Notes: generated by a model not told the origin, from the letters alone. Positions 46,859-55,799 are shown, counted from the stretch's first letter. The stretch is 64,000 bases of DNA from Bog-473 sp963745665 (GCA_963745665.1 CAVUYE010000002.1:806001-870000), one strand, 5' to 3'. A program made the numbers and translations.

Positions 46859-47184
46859 CCATCTCCGTGGTACCGGTTCTTCATGTGCCCGACGAACCCA
46901 CCGCCCAAGCCGAGCGTTGGTTGGCCGCAATCCTCGACGGGCAAGAGCTCAATGACGTCATCGGTGATGGCGAGGACGGGATCGCCGCCTGGTTCTGGAG
47001 CCGCTGGCGCACGCTCGCGTCAGTCGGCCTGAACGAGGAGCAACTCGGCCAGATCGTGCTCGGCTACCGGCGTGAGCTCTGGCTGTGGCTGGCCGGCGAA
47101 CGGACGTGGGCGCAGTGCTGTTCCGGACTGATCGGACGCATCAACCGGCATCTCGCGGGTGGTGGCACCGACCCTCAGGGGTGA
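46855..47184 (+). CDS. Small Trp-rich protein of unknown function
   Basis: A protein of up to 109 residues between the FrhB-like gene and an ABC ATPase, overlapping both by four bases. I do not recognise a family. It is rich in Trp (WFWSRWRTL, ELWLWLAGERTWAQ), has two cysteines together (CC) and no membrane segment or signal. The annotated start is a TTG in the FrhB stop; GTG codons at 46867 and 46882 are alternatives. Tight coupling on both sides argues that it is real and belongs to the operon. Confidence 0.6.
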   Translation: MTISVVPVLHVPDEPTAQAERWLAAILDGQELNDVIGDGEDGIAAWFWSRWRTLASVGLNEEQLGQIVLGYRRELWLWLAGERTWAQCCSGLIGRINRHLAGGGTDPQG

Positions 47185-47978
47185 CCGCGCCCGAGCCAAC
47201 TACTGCCGTCGAACTGCGTGGCGTCACGGTGCGACGCGAAGGGGTGCCCGTGTTGCGGGACGTGAACTGGCGCGTCGCGACAGCGGACCGCTGGGTCATC
47301 CTCGGTCCGAACGGTTCCGGCAAGACCACGTTGCTGCAGGTCGCCGGAGCACGGTTGTGGCCGACGGCGGGAACGGTGGAAGTCCTCGGAGCCCGTCTCG
47401 GAGCAGTCGACGTCCGGACCTTGCGCCCGCGTGTTGCGCTCGTGAGCGGCGCAGTCACCCGACAGCTCCGGGCCGACTTGCCGGCGCGAGATGTGGTGAT
47501 GAGTGGCCGACACGGAGCGCTCGAGACCTGGTGGAACCGCTACACGCAGGAAGATCGGGACAAGGCGGACACCCTCTTGGAGCTCGGCGGCGTGGGTGAC
47601 GTGCGCGAGCGCCCGTTCGGGGTGATTTCCGAAGGCGAGCGCCAACAGGTGCTTCTCGCTCGAGCACTCGTGAGCGATCCGGAGCTGCTCCTGCTTGACG
47701 AACCGTTCGCCGGGCTCGACCTGGGGGCTCGGGAGCGGTTGTTGGTCCGGCTTACCGCTCTGGCGGCCGATTCGGGCAGCCCGCCAATCGTCCTTGTTAC
47801 CCATCACTGCGAGGAGATCCCTCCGGGGTTCACCCACGGTGGGCTGATCTCCGACGGCGAACTCGTCGCGGCGGGCCGGCTGTCGGACGTCGTGACCTCG
47901 GCGCGCGTCTCAACCTGCTTCGAGGTGCCGGTCACCGTGGGATGTACCGACGGCCGATGGTGGAGTCGCGCTGTATGA
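47181..47978 (+). CDS. Stand-alone ABC ATPase
   Basis: A 265-residue single-domain ABC ATPase. Walker A is LGPNGSGKTTLL, the signature is the unusual ISEGERQQ, and Walker B is LLLLDEPFAGLD, followed by a switch His in LVTHHCEEIP. The EEIPPGF segment resembles the soluble ModF/YlmA-like group with no dedicated permease. No permease is adjacent. It overlaps the small Trp-rich gene by four bases and ends the cysH operon. Its role there is unknown; transport of sulfate or molybdate is only a guess. Confidence 0.82.
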   Translation: MTAPEPTTAVELRGVTVRREGVPVLRDVNWRVATADRWVILGPNGSGKTTLLQVAGARLWPTAGTVEVLGARLGAVDVRTLRPRVALVSGAVTRQLRADLPARDVVMSGRHGALETWWNRYTQEDRDKADTLLELGGVGDVRERPFGVISEGERQQVLLARALVSDPELLLLDEPFAGLDLGARERLLVRLTALAADSGSPPIVLVTHHCEEIPPGFTHGGLISDGELVAAGRLSDVVTSARVSTCFEVPVTVGCTDGRWWSRAV

Positions 47979-48163
47979 AGGAGTCGCGGTTCGGTGACAG
48001 GGTGTCCGAAGAGGGCCTTGATTCAACCCGCGGGTGAGGGTACAACCGAAGGGACAGGAGAAGTGCCGACGAGGTCGGCGCTGTGGCATTTCCCCACCAT
48101 CCACCATTTGTAAAAGCTCATTCACTAGGGTTTTTGCCCAGAGCGAAGGTAGGTCGTCGGGGA

Positions 48164-48871
48164 GTGACGGTTGTGATCCTGCTGGTCCTCGTAGTGCTTC
48201 TCTGGGTGGCGGTGCTGGCTCCGAGCGCTTGGCGGCGATTTGGCGAACGCCAAGGGGTTGGGTCCATCGACCACTTCCATCATCAATTGCAGCTCTTGGA
48301 GCATGCCGGGCCTAAGACCGTGGCTCCGGCGTACCGGCTGCATACCGCTACGCCGAGGGGCACCTCAACGGAGGTTGCCGCGGACTTCGCGGTCGACTCG
48401 TCTCGTCCGAAGCTGGTTCTCCTCCGTCCCACGGAGGACGCGGCGTCGGCTGATGTCGACGGCAGCGACGGTTCGCACTACGAGCGCGTCGGGGTGCTCG
48501 AGCCGCCTGATCCTGTCTGGTTGCCCGAAGTGAGCGCGACGCCACCGTCGTTCCGCCGCGAGCAGGCCCGGCGACGCTGCACCGTATTGTTGCGCTGTCT
48601 TGGTGGCGTGGCCCTCTCGACCGGGCTGATCGGGCTCTTCCCAGGCATGCATCTGGCCTGGGTGTTCACGGGGATCGCCGGGCTTGCCGCGCTGGGGTTG
48701 GCCGGACTGATCGCGTACGCCAGGGAGATCGAGGCCGAGCAGGACCGTCGTCGTTCTCGACGTGAAGCTCTGGCCGCCGCACCGCCCGGCGAGGACCCGG
48801 CGACGGCGGGCCACCCCGGAGCCTGGGACGACGATGAGTACCTCGAAGAGCCCCGGGTCGCCGCCCGCTGA
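48164..48871 (+). CDS. Hypothetical membrane protein
   Basis: A 235-residue protein with an N-terminal membrane helix (VVILLVLVVLLWVAVLAP), a soluble middle region and two adjacent helices (GLIGLFPGMHLAWVFTGIAG and LAALGLAGLIAYA), ending in a charged, acidic tail. Family not recognised; proteins of this plan are common next to tRNA genes in Actinobacteria, without known function. I chose the GTG at 48164, just before the first helix, with GGGGA upstream; the frame is open to 48083. Confidence 0.65.
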   Translation: MTVVILLVLVVLLWVAVLAPSAWRRFGERQGVGSIDHFHHQLQLLEHAGPKTVAPAYRLHTATPRGTSTEVAADFAVDSSRPKLVLLRPTEDAASADVDGSDGSHYERVGVLEPPDPVWLPEVSATPPSFRREQARRRCTVLLRCLGGVALSTGLIGLFPGMHLAWVFTGIAGLAALGLAGLIAYAREIEAEQDRRRSRREALAAAPPGEDPATAGHPGAWDDDEYLEEPRVAAR

Positions 48872-48948
48872 TTGCACCAACCCCGACGGAGTGAGACGAC
48901 GAGGCCCTTCGAGAGGGAGCCCCGGGTCCGACTATTCTTGGGCCCGCC

Positions 48949-49024
48949 GGGGGTGTAGCTCAGCTGGCAGAGCGCTACGTTCGCAATGTAGAGGCCGAGG
49001 GTTCGAGTCCCTTCACCTCCACCA
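48949..49024 (+). tRNA. tRNA-Ala, anticodon CGC
   Basis: 76 bases with encoded CCA. The acceptor arms GGGGGTG and CACCTCC pair fully and include the G3-U70 wobble that identifies alanine tRNA. The D arm is GCTCAGCTGGCAGAGC, the anticodon arm CTACG-TTCGCAA-TGTAG and the T arm GAGGG-TTCGAGT-CCCTT. Its 3' two-thirds is repeated at 56131, marking an integration site. Confidence 0.97.
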
Positions 49025-49033
49025 AAGGCCCAG
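48980..49033 (+). repeat. Attachment-site direct repeat, left (attL-like)
   Basis: 54 bases from the anticodon loop of tRNA-Ala through CCA and nine bases beyond are identical to 56131-56184 in direct orientation. This is the classic footprint of site-specific integration into a tRNA 3' end, leaving the tRNA functional. Confidence 0.9.
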
Positions 49034-49066
49034 GTCAGAGGCCCAAAGTGGGAGCCCCAGGACACT

Positions 49067-49131
49067 GTTGAGCGCTACATGATCGGCCGTAGAGCTCGAA
49101 GATGCGAAATGGCCGCATTCACCAAAGGCCC
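49067..49131 (+). repeat. Diverged 65-bp repeat, copy A
   Basis: Starts GTTGAGCGCTAC and ends TTCACCAAAGGCCC. It matches 60485-60548 with about a dozen mismatches and one gap. Parts (GAGCGCTAC, GTAGAG, TTCACC, ACCAAAGGCCCAGGTCA) recall tRNA-Ala and its downstream flank, so it may be a decayed tRNA-like duplicate or flank of the attachment site. Confidence 0.6.
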
Positions 49132-49188
49132 AGGTCACAAGCCGGCAGCCGGATCTCCGTCGCGGTGGGAGGTGCAATCGGGCAGCGC

Positions 49189-49208
49189 GTGTCTTTACGT
49201 GTCTTTAC
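49189..49208 (+). repeat. Tandem decamer, left (possible integrase arm site)
   Basis: GTGTCTTTAC occurs twice head to tail. The same tandem, ending in T, lies at 56008-56027 inside the other end of the island in the same orientation. On a circularised element the two would flank the attachment core, as arm-type sites of tyrosine integrases do. Confidence 0.55.
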
Positions 49209-49317
49209 GATCTTGATTTCGTTCGCATGGATCTGGCGCTTACACGAAATGCCAGCGCGAAAGCAGGCGCGATTCCCGATGCCCGGGGGCCAAAACCTGA
49301 GTTGGTAACCTTGTGTC

Positions 49318-49542
49318 GTGACGTTGCATGTGACCCTTCCAACCGAATTGCAGGACGCCGTGAAGCAGGCGCGGCAGCGTGCTGCAGCGACTGGCGAGCT
49401 GCTGTCATCTCCGGAGGGTGCCGCAACAACGCCGATGTCGGCGACGGTCTCGAAGTTCATCCGCCAGATTCTCACCGACGGCACTTACGAGCAAGAGATC
49501 ATTCGAATCGGCAAGGAAGATCCCGACTTGGCTTCGATGTAG
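49318..49542 (+). CDS. Antitoxin-like small protein
   Basis: A 74-residue protein beginning with a beta-strand/helix pattern (TLHVTLPTELQDAVKQARQRA) similar to ParD or CopG-type antitoxins, followed by a loop and a helical C terminus with acidic end. It lies 24 bases upstream of a PIN-like gene. A TAACCT -10-like box ends seven bases before the GTG, so the mRNA may be leaderless. Assignment rests on size, fold pattern and context. Confidence 0.5.
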   Translation: MTLHVTLPTELQDAVKQARQRAAATGELLSSPEGAATTPMSATVSKFIRQILTDGTYEQEIIRIGKEDPDLASM

Positions 49543-49566
49543 GTCGCGAGCTTCGGCCATTTCAAC

Positions 49567-50007
49567 ATGCCCCAAGTTGTGGACGACCTGACATTTCTCG
49601 CCATATTGAGTAACAACGCTGGCCCACCCTTGCTCTCGGCCGTCGAGTCCGGAGACGTGTGGACCACGGGAACCTGGTACTACCGGCTTCACAGGGCGAT
49701 CAATGATCCGAAGTCGACGGGCATATTTTCCCGAATGGCCGCCGAACTCTCCTCGGAGAGGCGGTCGGAACTCATGCATGCGCTGAACGATCCGCCTGCC
49801 CAGATCACAATCCCAGGTCCGCGGTTAGTCGTTCCAGTTATGGGCGCGCTACGTCTTGACCCGCGCCCAAACCTTCTTACGGCCGAGGCCGTTGCCGTAG
49901 CGCTCTTGTGCGGTGGCGGCATTCGGCTGGCCACCGCGTCGCCGCCCTTGGCCCAGGCGTGTGAGACATATGGGATTCCCTTGGCCATAGAGGCACCCAT
50001 CGCATAG
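49567..50007 (+). CDS. PIN-like domain protein, degenerate VapC-type toxin candidate
   Basis: A 146-residue protein with a PIN-like outline: VVDDLTFLAIL at the start with an Asp, and NLLTAEAVAVALLCGGGIRLATASPPLAQACETYGIPL at the end. In active VapC ribonucleases, the latter has acidic residues in LxxxDA and LTxD; here the last Asp is Ser, so activity is doubtful. The gene follows an antitoxin-like gene closely. No other family suggests itself. Confidence 0.5.
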   Translation: MPQVVDDLTFLAILSNNAGPPLLSAVESGDVWTTGTWYYRLHRAINDPKSTGIFSRMAAELSSERRSELMHALNDPPAQITIPGPRLVVPVMGALRLDPRPNLLTAEAVAVALLCGGGIRLATASPPLAQACETYGIPLAIEAPIA

Positions 50008-50136
50008 ACGAGTCAAGCGAAGTCTGGGCAGCCCCCTATGCAGTTGCACTACTCATAAGTCCGCGACCTTCAAGACCGAACCCGAAGAAGGATGGGAGTG
50101 GCGTGAATCAACCTCGGGTGCAACCTGGGCCCAAGG

Positions 50137-50898
50137 TCAGTTGAACGACGGCTCGCCGTGGCTGGCGTTGGGCTGGTCCCGTCGCCAGTAGGCCTTGGAC
50201 GTCACGGCGTCGCGATCGAGACCGCCCGCGACGAGGAGTTCCTCTGCTGTGCGGACGAGATGGCGTTCACCGAAGAGGTACGCGGCGGCTCCGGCTGCGG
50301 GGTGCAGGTCGCTCAGCCTCTCGAGCATCTCTGTTCGATCCAGCCACACGAGGGACGTCGCCGGCCCGGCAGTCGGCGCCGGGCGCGAGTTCGTGCCATG
50401 ACTCGTCCTGAGGAGGACCGTGGCGGGCGTGTCCGCGGGGAGCGCTTCGAGCAGGACGAAGGCGGCTGGCATCGCGGAGTCATCGACGACGAAGAGATGA
50501 GACGTCGCCGTTGGTCGCAGGCTGACCGCACCTCGAGGCCCGATGGCCTCGAGGTGCTGGCCCAGCTCTGCCTTGGCCGCCCAGCGGGAGGCGGGGCCGC
50601 GGCCATCGTGGATCTCGATCTCGAAGTCGGCGATGCCTTTCGCTGGATCTGCCCGCCGGATGGTGTAGCGACGGCGGAGGGCCCGGTCGCCATCGGGGAA
50701 CTCAAACAAGAGATCCTGCCCTGGCGTGTACTCGAATCCCACGAGATCGGACGAGGCCATGGAGATGAGTCGCACGTGCGGCGCGACCTCATCTACGCCG
50801 ACCACTTCGAGGTCGAGCAGGAACGACCCTTTCAAGCGCCCGCCGAACATGTCGTCGGGAACAGGGCGACGCGTACTGACGGGAGGCCGTTCAGCCAT
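50137..50898 (-). CDS. Siderophore-interacting FAD-binding protein
   Basis: A 253-residue ferric-siderophore reductase-like flavoprotein (SIP/ViuB family). The FAD motif is RRRYTIRR near residue 70, followed by GPASRWAAKAELGQ and the NAD(P)H domain with LFVVDDSAMPAAFVLLEALP. The C-terminal SKAYWRRDQPNASHGE is highly typical. It would release iron from siderophores in the cytoplasm. The ATG at 50898 follows AAGGAG; the frame runs on to 51090 without support. It follows the ABC exporter genes on the same strand. Confidence 0.88.
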   Translation of the reverse strand: MAERPPVSTRRPVPDDMFGGRLKGSFLLDLEVVGVDEVAPHVRLISMASSDLVGFEYTPGQDLLFEFPDGDRALRRRYTIRRADPAKGIADFEIEIHDGRGPASRWAAKAELGQHLEAIGPRGAVSLRPTATSHLFVVDDSAMPAAFVLLEALPADTPATVLLRTSHGTNSRPAPTAGPATSLVWLDRTEMLERLSDLHPAAGAAAYLFGERHLVRTAEELLVAGGLDRDAVTSKAYWRRDQPNASHGEPSFN

Positions 50899-50962
50899 CG
50901 AGCACTCCTTCATGTGGCGGCGTTGCCGCGCTTTGGGGGGGGACCGGTCGATCGTCGGAAAA

Positions 50963-51718
50963 TCACGCGACCGCCTTCCTAAAGACGCTGGTCGCCCAGC
51001 CGAGAACCAATGCGCACAAGGGGACGATGACCGCGAACGCCTGCCAGACGTGATCGCTCGAGAAAGAGCCGGCCGCGAGCGCCCGTGCACCTACGACCAC
51101 GTAGTACAGCGGATCAAAGTGGGCGAGCACCCGCAGCCACGTTGGACCGAGCGCGATAGGCAGGAGCACGCCGGCAAGCAGCAGAGCGGGAAGGTTCAGG
51201 CCGTTCATGACGGAGGCAAAGGCGTCGATCTCCTTGGTCGTGAGTGCCAACGCGACCGACCAGGCCGAGATCATCACCATGAAGATTCCGATGAGCACGG
51301 CGAGCACCAGCAGTCCGCCCCAGTGGATCTGGAAGCCAAATGACCAAGCGACCGCCACAGCGATTGCGTCGAAGAAGTACATAAAGGTCATCGCGGAGAC
51401 CAGCGGCCCGGTGAGAATCGCGAGGCGGCTCGCCGGGGTCACTCGGAGGCGTTCGATGACGCCAGATCGAAGCTCAAAGATCGTGCCGAACCCCTGGGCA
51501 CTGCCACTCGCGAAGGCGAGGAGCGCGAGGATGCCGGGAAAAAAGACGTCGAGCACCGCTCCGGTCGACCCCGTTCGCGTGAAGTGCTTGAGCAGCGGCG
51601 TGAACAGCACGAGATAGAGCACGGGCGACGAGAGCCCGACGAAGAGCCACACCGGATTGCGCAGCTGCTGGGTGAAATGCCGTTGGTACAGCAGGCCGGT
51701 GTCTTTGAGGATTCTCAT
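50963..51718 (-). CDS. ABC-2 type permease (DrrB-like)
   Basis: A 251-residue membrane protein with six helices. PVWLFVGLSSPVLYLVLF, ELRSGVIERLRVTPASR and the ABC-2 motif GLNLPALLLAGVLLPIALGPTWLRVLAHFDPLYYVV place it in the daunorubicin exporter type. It overlaps the ATPase gene by four bases (ATGA). Confidence 0.9.
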   Translation of the reverse strand: MRILKDTGLLYQRHFTQQLRNPVWLFVGLSSPVLYLVLFTPLLKHFTRTGSTGAVLDVFFPGILALLAFASGSAQGFGTIFELRSGVIERLRVTPASRLAILTGPLVSAMTFMYFFDAIAVAVAWSFGFQIHWGGLLVLAVLIGIFMVMISAWSVALALTTKEIDAFASVMNGLNLPALLLAGVLLPIALGPTWLRVLAHFDPLYYVVVGARALAAGSFSSDHVWQAFAVIVPLCALVLGWATSVFRKAVA

Positions 51719-52695
51719 GCCGCCACTTCCGAGGAAATGCCGGTGTCTCGCAACGACCGCCCCGTATAGCGCAAGAACACGTCGTCCAACGTGGGCTCCG
51801 AGAGGCTGATCGACTTCAGCGCGATCTGCGCCCGATCGAGCAGTCGGAGAAGCTCGGGCAAGGCGGCGCTGCCGTCCTCCACGTAGAGACGCAGCCCGCC
51901 GTCCTCGACGCCGATCTCCCGGATGAAGGGCTCGGTTCGCAAGAGCGCGCGTGCTCGTTCGACCAGCCCGTCGTCGACAAGGCGGAGCATCACCGAATCG
52001 CCGACGACCTCGCGCTTGAGCTCGCGAGGGGTACCCTCGGCGACGATCGACCCGTGGTCCATGATCGTCAGCCGGTCACAGAGGGCATCCGCTTCTTCGA
52101 GATAGTGCGTGGTCAAAAAGACCGTCGATCCGCGCTCTCGGATGGCCCGGATGTGGTCCCACAGGTTCGCCCGGTTCTGCGGATCGAGCCCGGTCGTGGG
52201 CTCGTCGAGGAACAAGACCTCGGGTTGGTGAATGAGCCCGAGGGCGACGTCGAGGCGCCGGCGCTGGCCTCCCGAATAGGTCGCGACCTTCCGATCGGCG
52301 AAATCGATGAGATCGAGTACGGCGGCGAGCTCTTTCGCCCGCTGGCGCACGGTGTCGAGGTCGCCTCCGTAGAGGCGACCCTGGAGAATGAGGTTCTCCC
52401 AGCCCGTCGACGGGTCGTCGGCTCCACCCGCCTGGCTGACGTAGCCGATCCGTTGACGCACTTGCTCCGGCTCCGTCGCGACGTCCGAGCCGGCAACGCT
52501 CGCCGTGCCCGAGTCGATCGGCAACAGCGTCGTCAGCATCCGGAGCGTTGTCGTCTTTCCGGCTCCGTTCGGACCGAGGAAGCCGAAGATCTCGCCCCGA
52601 CCGACCTCAAAGCTGACGCCTTTGACCGCTTCGACGGTTGCTTTCCTGCCGCGGAAGCTCTTGCGAAGATCATCCGTCGTGATGACTGCGTCCAT
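51715..52695 (-). CDS. ABC exporter ATPase (DrrA-like)
   Basis: A 326-residue ATPase of the drug exporter type. Walker A is GPNGAGKTTTLRML, the signature YSGGQRRRL, Walker B VLFLDEPTTGLD, and the ~100-residue C-terminal domain ends in LSEPTLDDVFLRYTGRSLRD, the DrrA hallmark. The ATG at 52695 has GAGGAG seven bases upstream. With the permease it forms an efflux pump for a hydrophobic compound; the substrate is unknown. Confidence 0.92.
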   Translation of the reverse strand: MDAVITTDDLRKSFRGRKATVEAVKGVSFEVGRGEIFGFLGPNGAGKTTTLRMLTTLLPIDSGTASVAGSDVATEPEQVRQRIGYVSQAGGADDPSTGWENLILQGRLYGGDLDTVRQRAKELAAVLDLIDFADRKVATYSGGQRRRLDVALGLIHQPEVLFLDEPTTGLDPQNRANLWDHIRAIRERGSTVFLTTHYLEEADALCDRLTIMDHGSIVAEGTPRELKREVVGDSVMLRLVDDGLVERARALLRTEPFIREIGVEDGGLRLYVEDGSAALPELLRLLDRAQIALKSISLSEPTLDDVFLRYTGRSLRDTGISSEVAA

Positions 52696-52752
52696 CTTCA
52701 CTCTCCTCGCTCGAACTGGTGGTGTCGGTGTTCAGAGTCAAAGGGTGGTTGG

Positions 52753-52764
52753 CACTGAACAGTG
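52753..52764. promoter_or_regulatory. Short palindrome upstream of the exporter operon
   Basis: CACTG-AA-CAGTG, five-base arms, 58 bases before the ATPase start codon. It could be an operator for the exporter or for the end of the MFS gene region; too short to be sure. Confidence 0.25.
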
Positions 52765-52834
52765 AGCCATTTCCCATTTGCGTACTCTGGGGGCGCGCAT
52801 GGATGGATGATTTGCGTTATCGAGGTTGCTCTCA

Positions 52835-54388
52835 TCACACAGGCGAGCCCAGTGGCTGTGTCGGCGTTGGTGTCGGTTGGTGGTGTGAGACCACGAAGTC
52901 CCGACGTCGGATAAGGACACTGGAACAGACCGCTCCGACAAGCGCTAAGACAGCGCTGACGACGAGCAGAACATCCAGCGCACTGGCGAAGCTGGCGTGA
53001 ATGGCAGCGACAAGCGGTGCTCGCGACGCGGGAGGCACGGCGTTGATGGCCTGAGCGGCATTGCCCTGTTGAATGGCGGTGACGACTCCGGGCAGGTGCC
53101 GCTCCAGCGATGGGATGCCGGCGACGGCCCGACCCAAGTTCTGGCGGAGAGTGGACGCGAAGACCGACCCGTAGACCGCGATGCCGGTGGCGATGCCGAT
53201 TTCGCGGAAGGTGGTGTTGACGCCTGAGGCCATGCCGGATTGCTGGGGGGCGACGACCCCGACGGCTGTGGAAGCGAGTGGCGGGTTCACGATCCCGCTG
53301 CCGACGCCAGCCACGATGAAGCCAGGGATCAAGTGGGTCCACGAGCTGGTGCCATCCAGCCCGGTCATGAGTAGCAAACCCACCCCGGTCAGTAGCAGAC
53401 CCGGCCCGATAAGCCAGCGGACGGGTATGCGATCGCTGAACACCCCGGCGAAGATCGACGAGAAAATAGCCGTCCCACTTATGAGCAGCAGCGCACTGCC
53501 GGTCGCAACAGCGGAGTAGCCGAGGTCGTCTTGTAGGTAGAGGACGAGATATAAGAACATTGCGTAGAGCGAACCGTTCAAGGCGAAGGCCGCAGCCAAT
53601 CCACCGCTGAAGGTGGGGATACGGAAGAGCGACAGGTCGAACAGCGGGTGGTCGGCTCGGCGTTCCACTGCCACGAACGCAACGAAGAAGACGGCGGCGA
53701 GAGCGAGGCAGAGAGCGACACCGGTATCGCTCCAAGCCAACTCGCCAGCGCGGATCAATCCGTAGACCAGGCTGACCAATCCGACGGTGAGGGTGGCGAA
53801 CCCGGCCCAGTCGGACCGGGCTGCATGTGGCGTCTTGAACTCATCCATCTGCCACCGAGCGACGACCAGCGAGGCCACACCGACCGGCAGGTTGACCAAG
53901 AAGATGCCGCGCCAGCTGATGCCGGTGGTGATGACCCCACCCAGTACTGGTCCGAGACCGGCGGACACCCCAGTGACCGCACCCCAGATTCCGAATGCCA
54001 TCCCCCTTTCCTTGCCGTGGAAGCTCTGGGCCAGAAGAGCCAGCGACGTGGCGAACAGGATCGCCCCGCCGATGCCTTGGGCGCTGCGGGACAGGATCAA
54101 CATGATCGGCGACTGCGCTATCCCGCAGAGCAGCGAGCCGAGAGTGAAGACGATGAGACCGATGGTGAACAGCAATCGGTGCCCGTAACGGTCGGCCAAC
54201 GAACCGGCGGTGAGCAGCACCGACGCCAGCGTCAGGGCGTAGGCGTCGACGACCCACTGCATGTCACTGAAGCTGGCGTGCAGGTCCGACTGGATGGTCG
54301 GCAAGGCGACGATCACGATGGTGATGTCCAAGAGCAACATGAAGGTGGCTGCGCACACCACCATCAGGGTCCACCACTTCTTTTCCAT
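52835..54388 (-). CDS. MFS drug exporter, EmrB/QacA (DHA2) family
   Basis: A 517-residue transporter with 14 predicted helices. Motif DITIVIVALPTIQSDL in helix 1, WVVDAYALTLASVLLTAGSLADRYGHR (motif A) and GAVTGVSAGLGPVLGGVI (motif C, proton-antiport type) are clear. The substrate cannot be told. I chose the ATG at 54388 so that it begins MEKKWWTLMVVC; ten extra residues are possible. It is divergently transcribed from an Lrp/AsnC regulator, a typical pairing for regulated efflux. Confidence 0.9.
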   Translation of the reverse strand: MEKKWWTLMVVCAATFMLLLDITIVIVALPTIQSDLHASFSDMQWVVDAYALTLASVLLTAGSLADRYGHRLLFTIGLIVFTLGSLLCGIAQSPIMLILSRSAQGIGGAILFATSLALLAQSFHGKERGMAFGIWGAVTGVSAGLGPVLGGVITTGISWRGIFLVNLPVGVASLVVARWQMDEFKTPHAARSDWAGFATLTVGLVSLVYGLIRAGELAWSDTGVALCLALAAVFFVAFVAVERRADHPLFDLSLFRIPTFSGGLAAAFALNGSLYAMFLYLVLYLQDDLGYSAVATGSALLLISGTAIFSSIFAGVFSDRIPVRWLIGPGLLLTGVGLLLMTGLDGTSSWTHLIPGFIVAGVGSGIVNPPLASTAVGVVAPQQSGMASGVNTTFREIGIATGIAVYGSVFASTLRQNLGRAVAGIPSLERHLPGVVTAIQQGNAAQAINAVPPASRAPLVAAIHASFASALDVLLVVSAVLALVGAVCSSVLIRRRDFVVSHHQPTPTPTQPLGSPV

Positions 54389-54461
54389 GACAACCAGGCT
54401 GACCCTCCGATTGAGCATCCGCCACTACATCCCGTGACTCTGCCTGATTACGCCACCCGCT

Positions 54462-55454
54462 ATGGTGATTTATGTGGGATCCATCAGCCTTGATGTCTTG
54501 GACCGAAGAATTATCCAGGCGCTTTACGTCGATCCTCGAGCGCCGTTCAGCCGCTTGGCTGAGGTCCTCGGATCTTCCGAGCAGACCGTCGCCCGTCGCT
54601 ACCGCCGTCTATTCGACGCTCGCATTCTTCGCGTGGTGGGCCAGCTCGACTCCCAGCGGATCGACCAGTCCGACTGGGCCGTCCGCATCCGTTGCGCTCC
54701 GGGGTCCGCACCCACCGTCGCCGCGAAACTGGCGCAGCATCCCGACACTTCCTGGGTGCAGCTGACCTCGGGGGGAACCGAGATCTTCAGCATGATTTAC
54801 ACGCGCAACGGCGAACAGGGAACTCCACTGCTGCTCAGCCAGCTCTCGGTCGGTCGACAGGTCGTCGACTACGAGGCCTACTGTCTCCTCCACCTTTTCG
54901 CCACTGGATTGTCGGCTCCGCCTGGCCCGAGCGACCTCAGCAGTGGGGAGATTGACCAACTCCTCTCTCCGGCACGAGACAGCCCTTCGATCAATGGCCC
55001 GAAAGCCAAGGTGCAGGAGTCCGACTGGCCGCTCGTTCGTGCCCTTGCCGACGACGGCCGCGCTTCCTATCGGCAGTTGGCAGCGCGCACGCACTGGCAC
55101 GAGTCGACCGTCCGACGGCGAGTCGAGGAACTCATTTCCTCAGGCGTCCTCTTCTTCGACTTGGACTTCGCCAGCGACGACTTCGGAAACCGCTCTCAGG
55201 CGCTGTTGTGGATGTCTGTGGCCCCCCGAAACCTGAGAGACATCGGAGAGACTTTGGCCAGCCGCCCCGATTTCCCCTTTGTCGCCGCCACCAGCGGATC
55301 CACCAACCTGGTCGCGGCACTGGTGTGCCCAGACGACCGCTCGCTGTATGAGTACCTCAGCGATGACATGACCGCCCTTAACGGCCTCACCCATATCGAG
55401 ACCGCCCCCGTGATGCAATTCGTCAAGATGCACGCCACCATGGCCCCGCCCTAA
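54462..55454 (+). CDS. Lrp/AsnC-family regulator with two HTH units
   Basis: A 330-residue regulator with a duplicated layout: HTH 1 at residues ~10-55 (LDRRIIQALYVDPRAPFSRLAEVLG) and HTH 2 at ~190-235 (LVRALADDGRASYRQLAARTHWHESTVRRRV), each followed by a RAM-like ligand domain. Double-domain AsnC proteins are common in Actinobacteria. It probably controls the divergent MFS gene; the 73-base gap between them has no clear palindrome. A later GTG at 54474 is a possible start. Confidence 0.85.
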   Translation: MVIYVGSISLDVLDRRIIQALYVDPRAPFSRLAEVLGSSEQTVARRYRRLFDARILRVVGQLDSQRIDQSDWAVRIRCAPGSAPTVAAKLAQHPDTSWVQLTSGGTEIFSMIYTRNGEQGTPLLLSQLSVGRQVVDYEAYCLLHLFATGLSAPPGPSDLSSGEIDQLLSPARDSPSINGPKAKVQESDWPLVRALADDGRASYRQLAARTHWHESTVRRRVEELISSGVLFFDLDFASDDFGNRSQALLWMSVAPRNLRDIGETLASRPDFPFVAATSGSTNLVAALVCPDDRSLYEYLSDDMTALNGLTHIETAPVMQFVKMHATMAPP

Positions 55455-55799
55455 CCATGACGGGAGCTCTGGTCAACCGGCCTCGGACCTCACGTATCCG
55501 CGGCGGCCTCATTGTCACAAATCCAAATTCAATCAGAAGCCGCCGAAGAGAGATTCGAGCGGTGAGTGGGGGTGGATAGTGGCTACAAGTCCGCCTGCTA
55601 GGTGGACAACGATGTCGTGAGGTCGAACGATGGTGATCAAGACGATGTGGCTGAGCAACGGCATCTGGGTCGAAAGTACGGGTGGCTCGTTGGCCGAAAA
55701 TCGGGCCTACCGCTAATGGCCGGGGCTGACAGGCCTAGATCGCGTCCGATACGGCGGGGGCTTGACCAGCCGTCGAACCTGGCTCGACACGAATTCCTC
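55455..55799. other. Gap between regulator and excisionase-like gene
   Basis: 345 bases of lower GC. CGGCGGC (55501-55507) and GCCGCCG (55539-55545) can pair around a 31-base loop and may end the regulator transcript. The frame of the next gene is open through part of this region, but the predicted peptide shows no family features. Confidence 0.4.
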
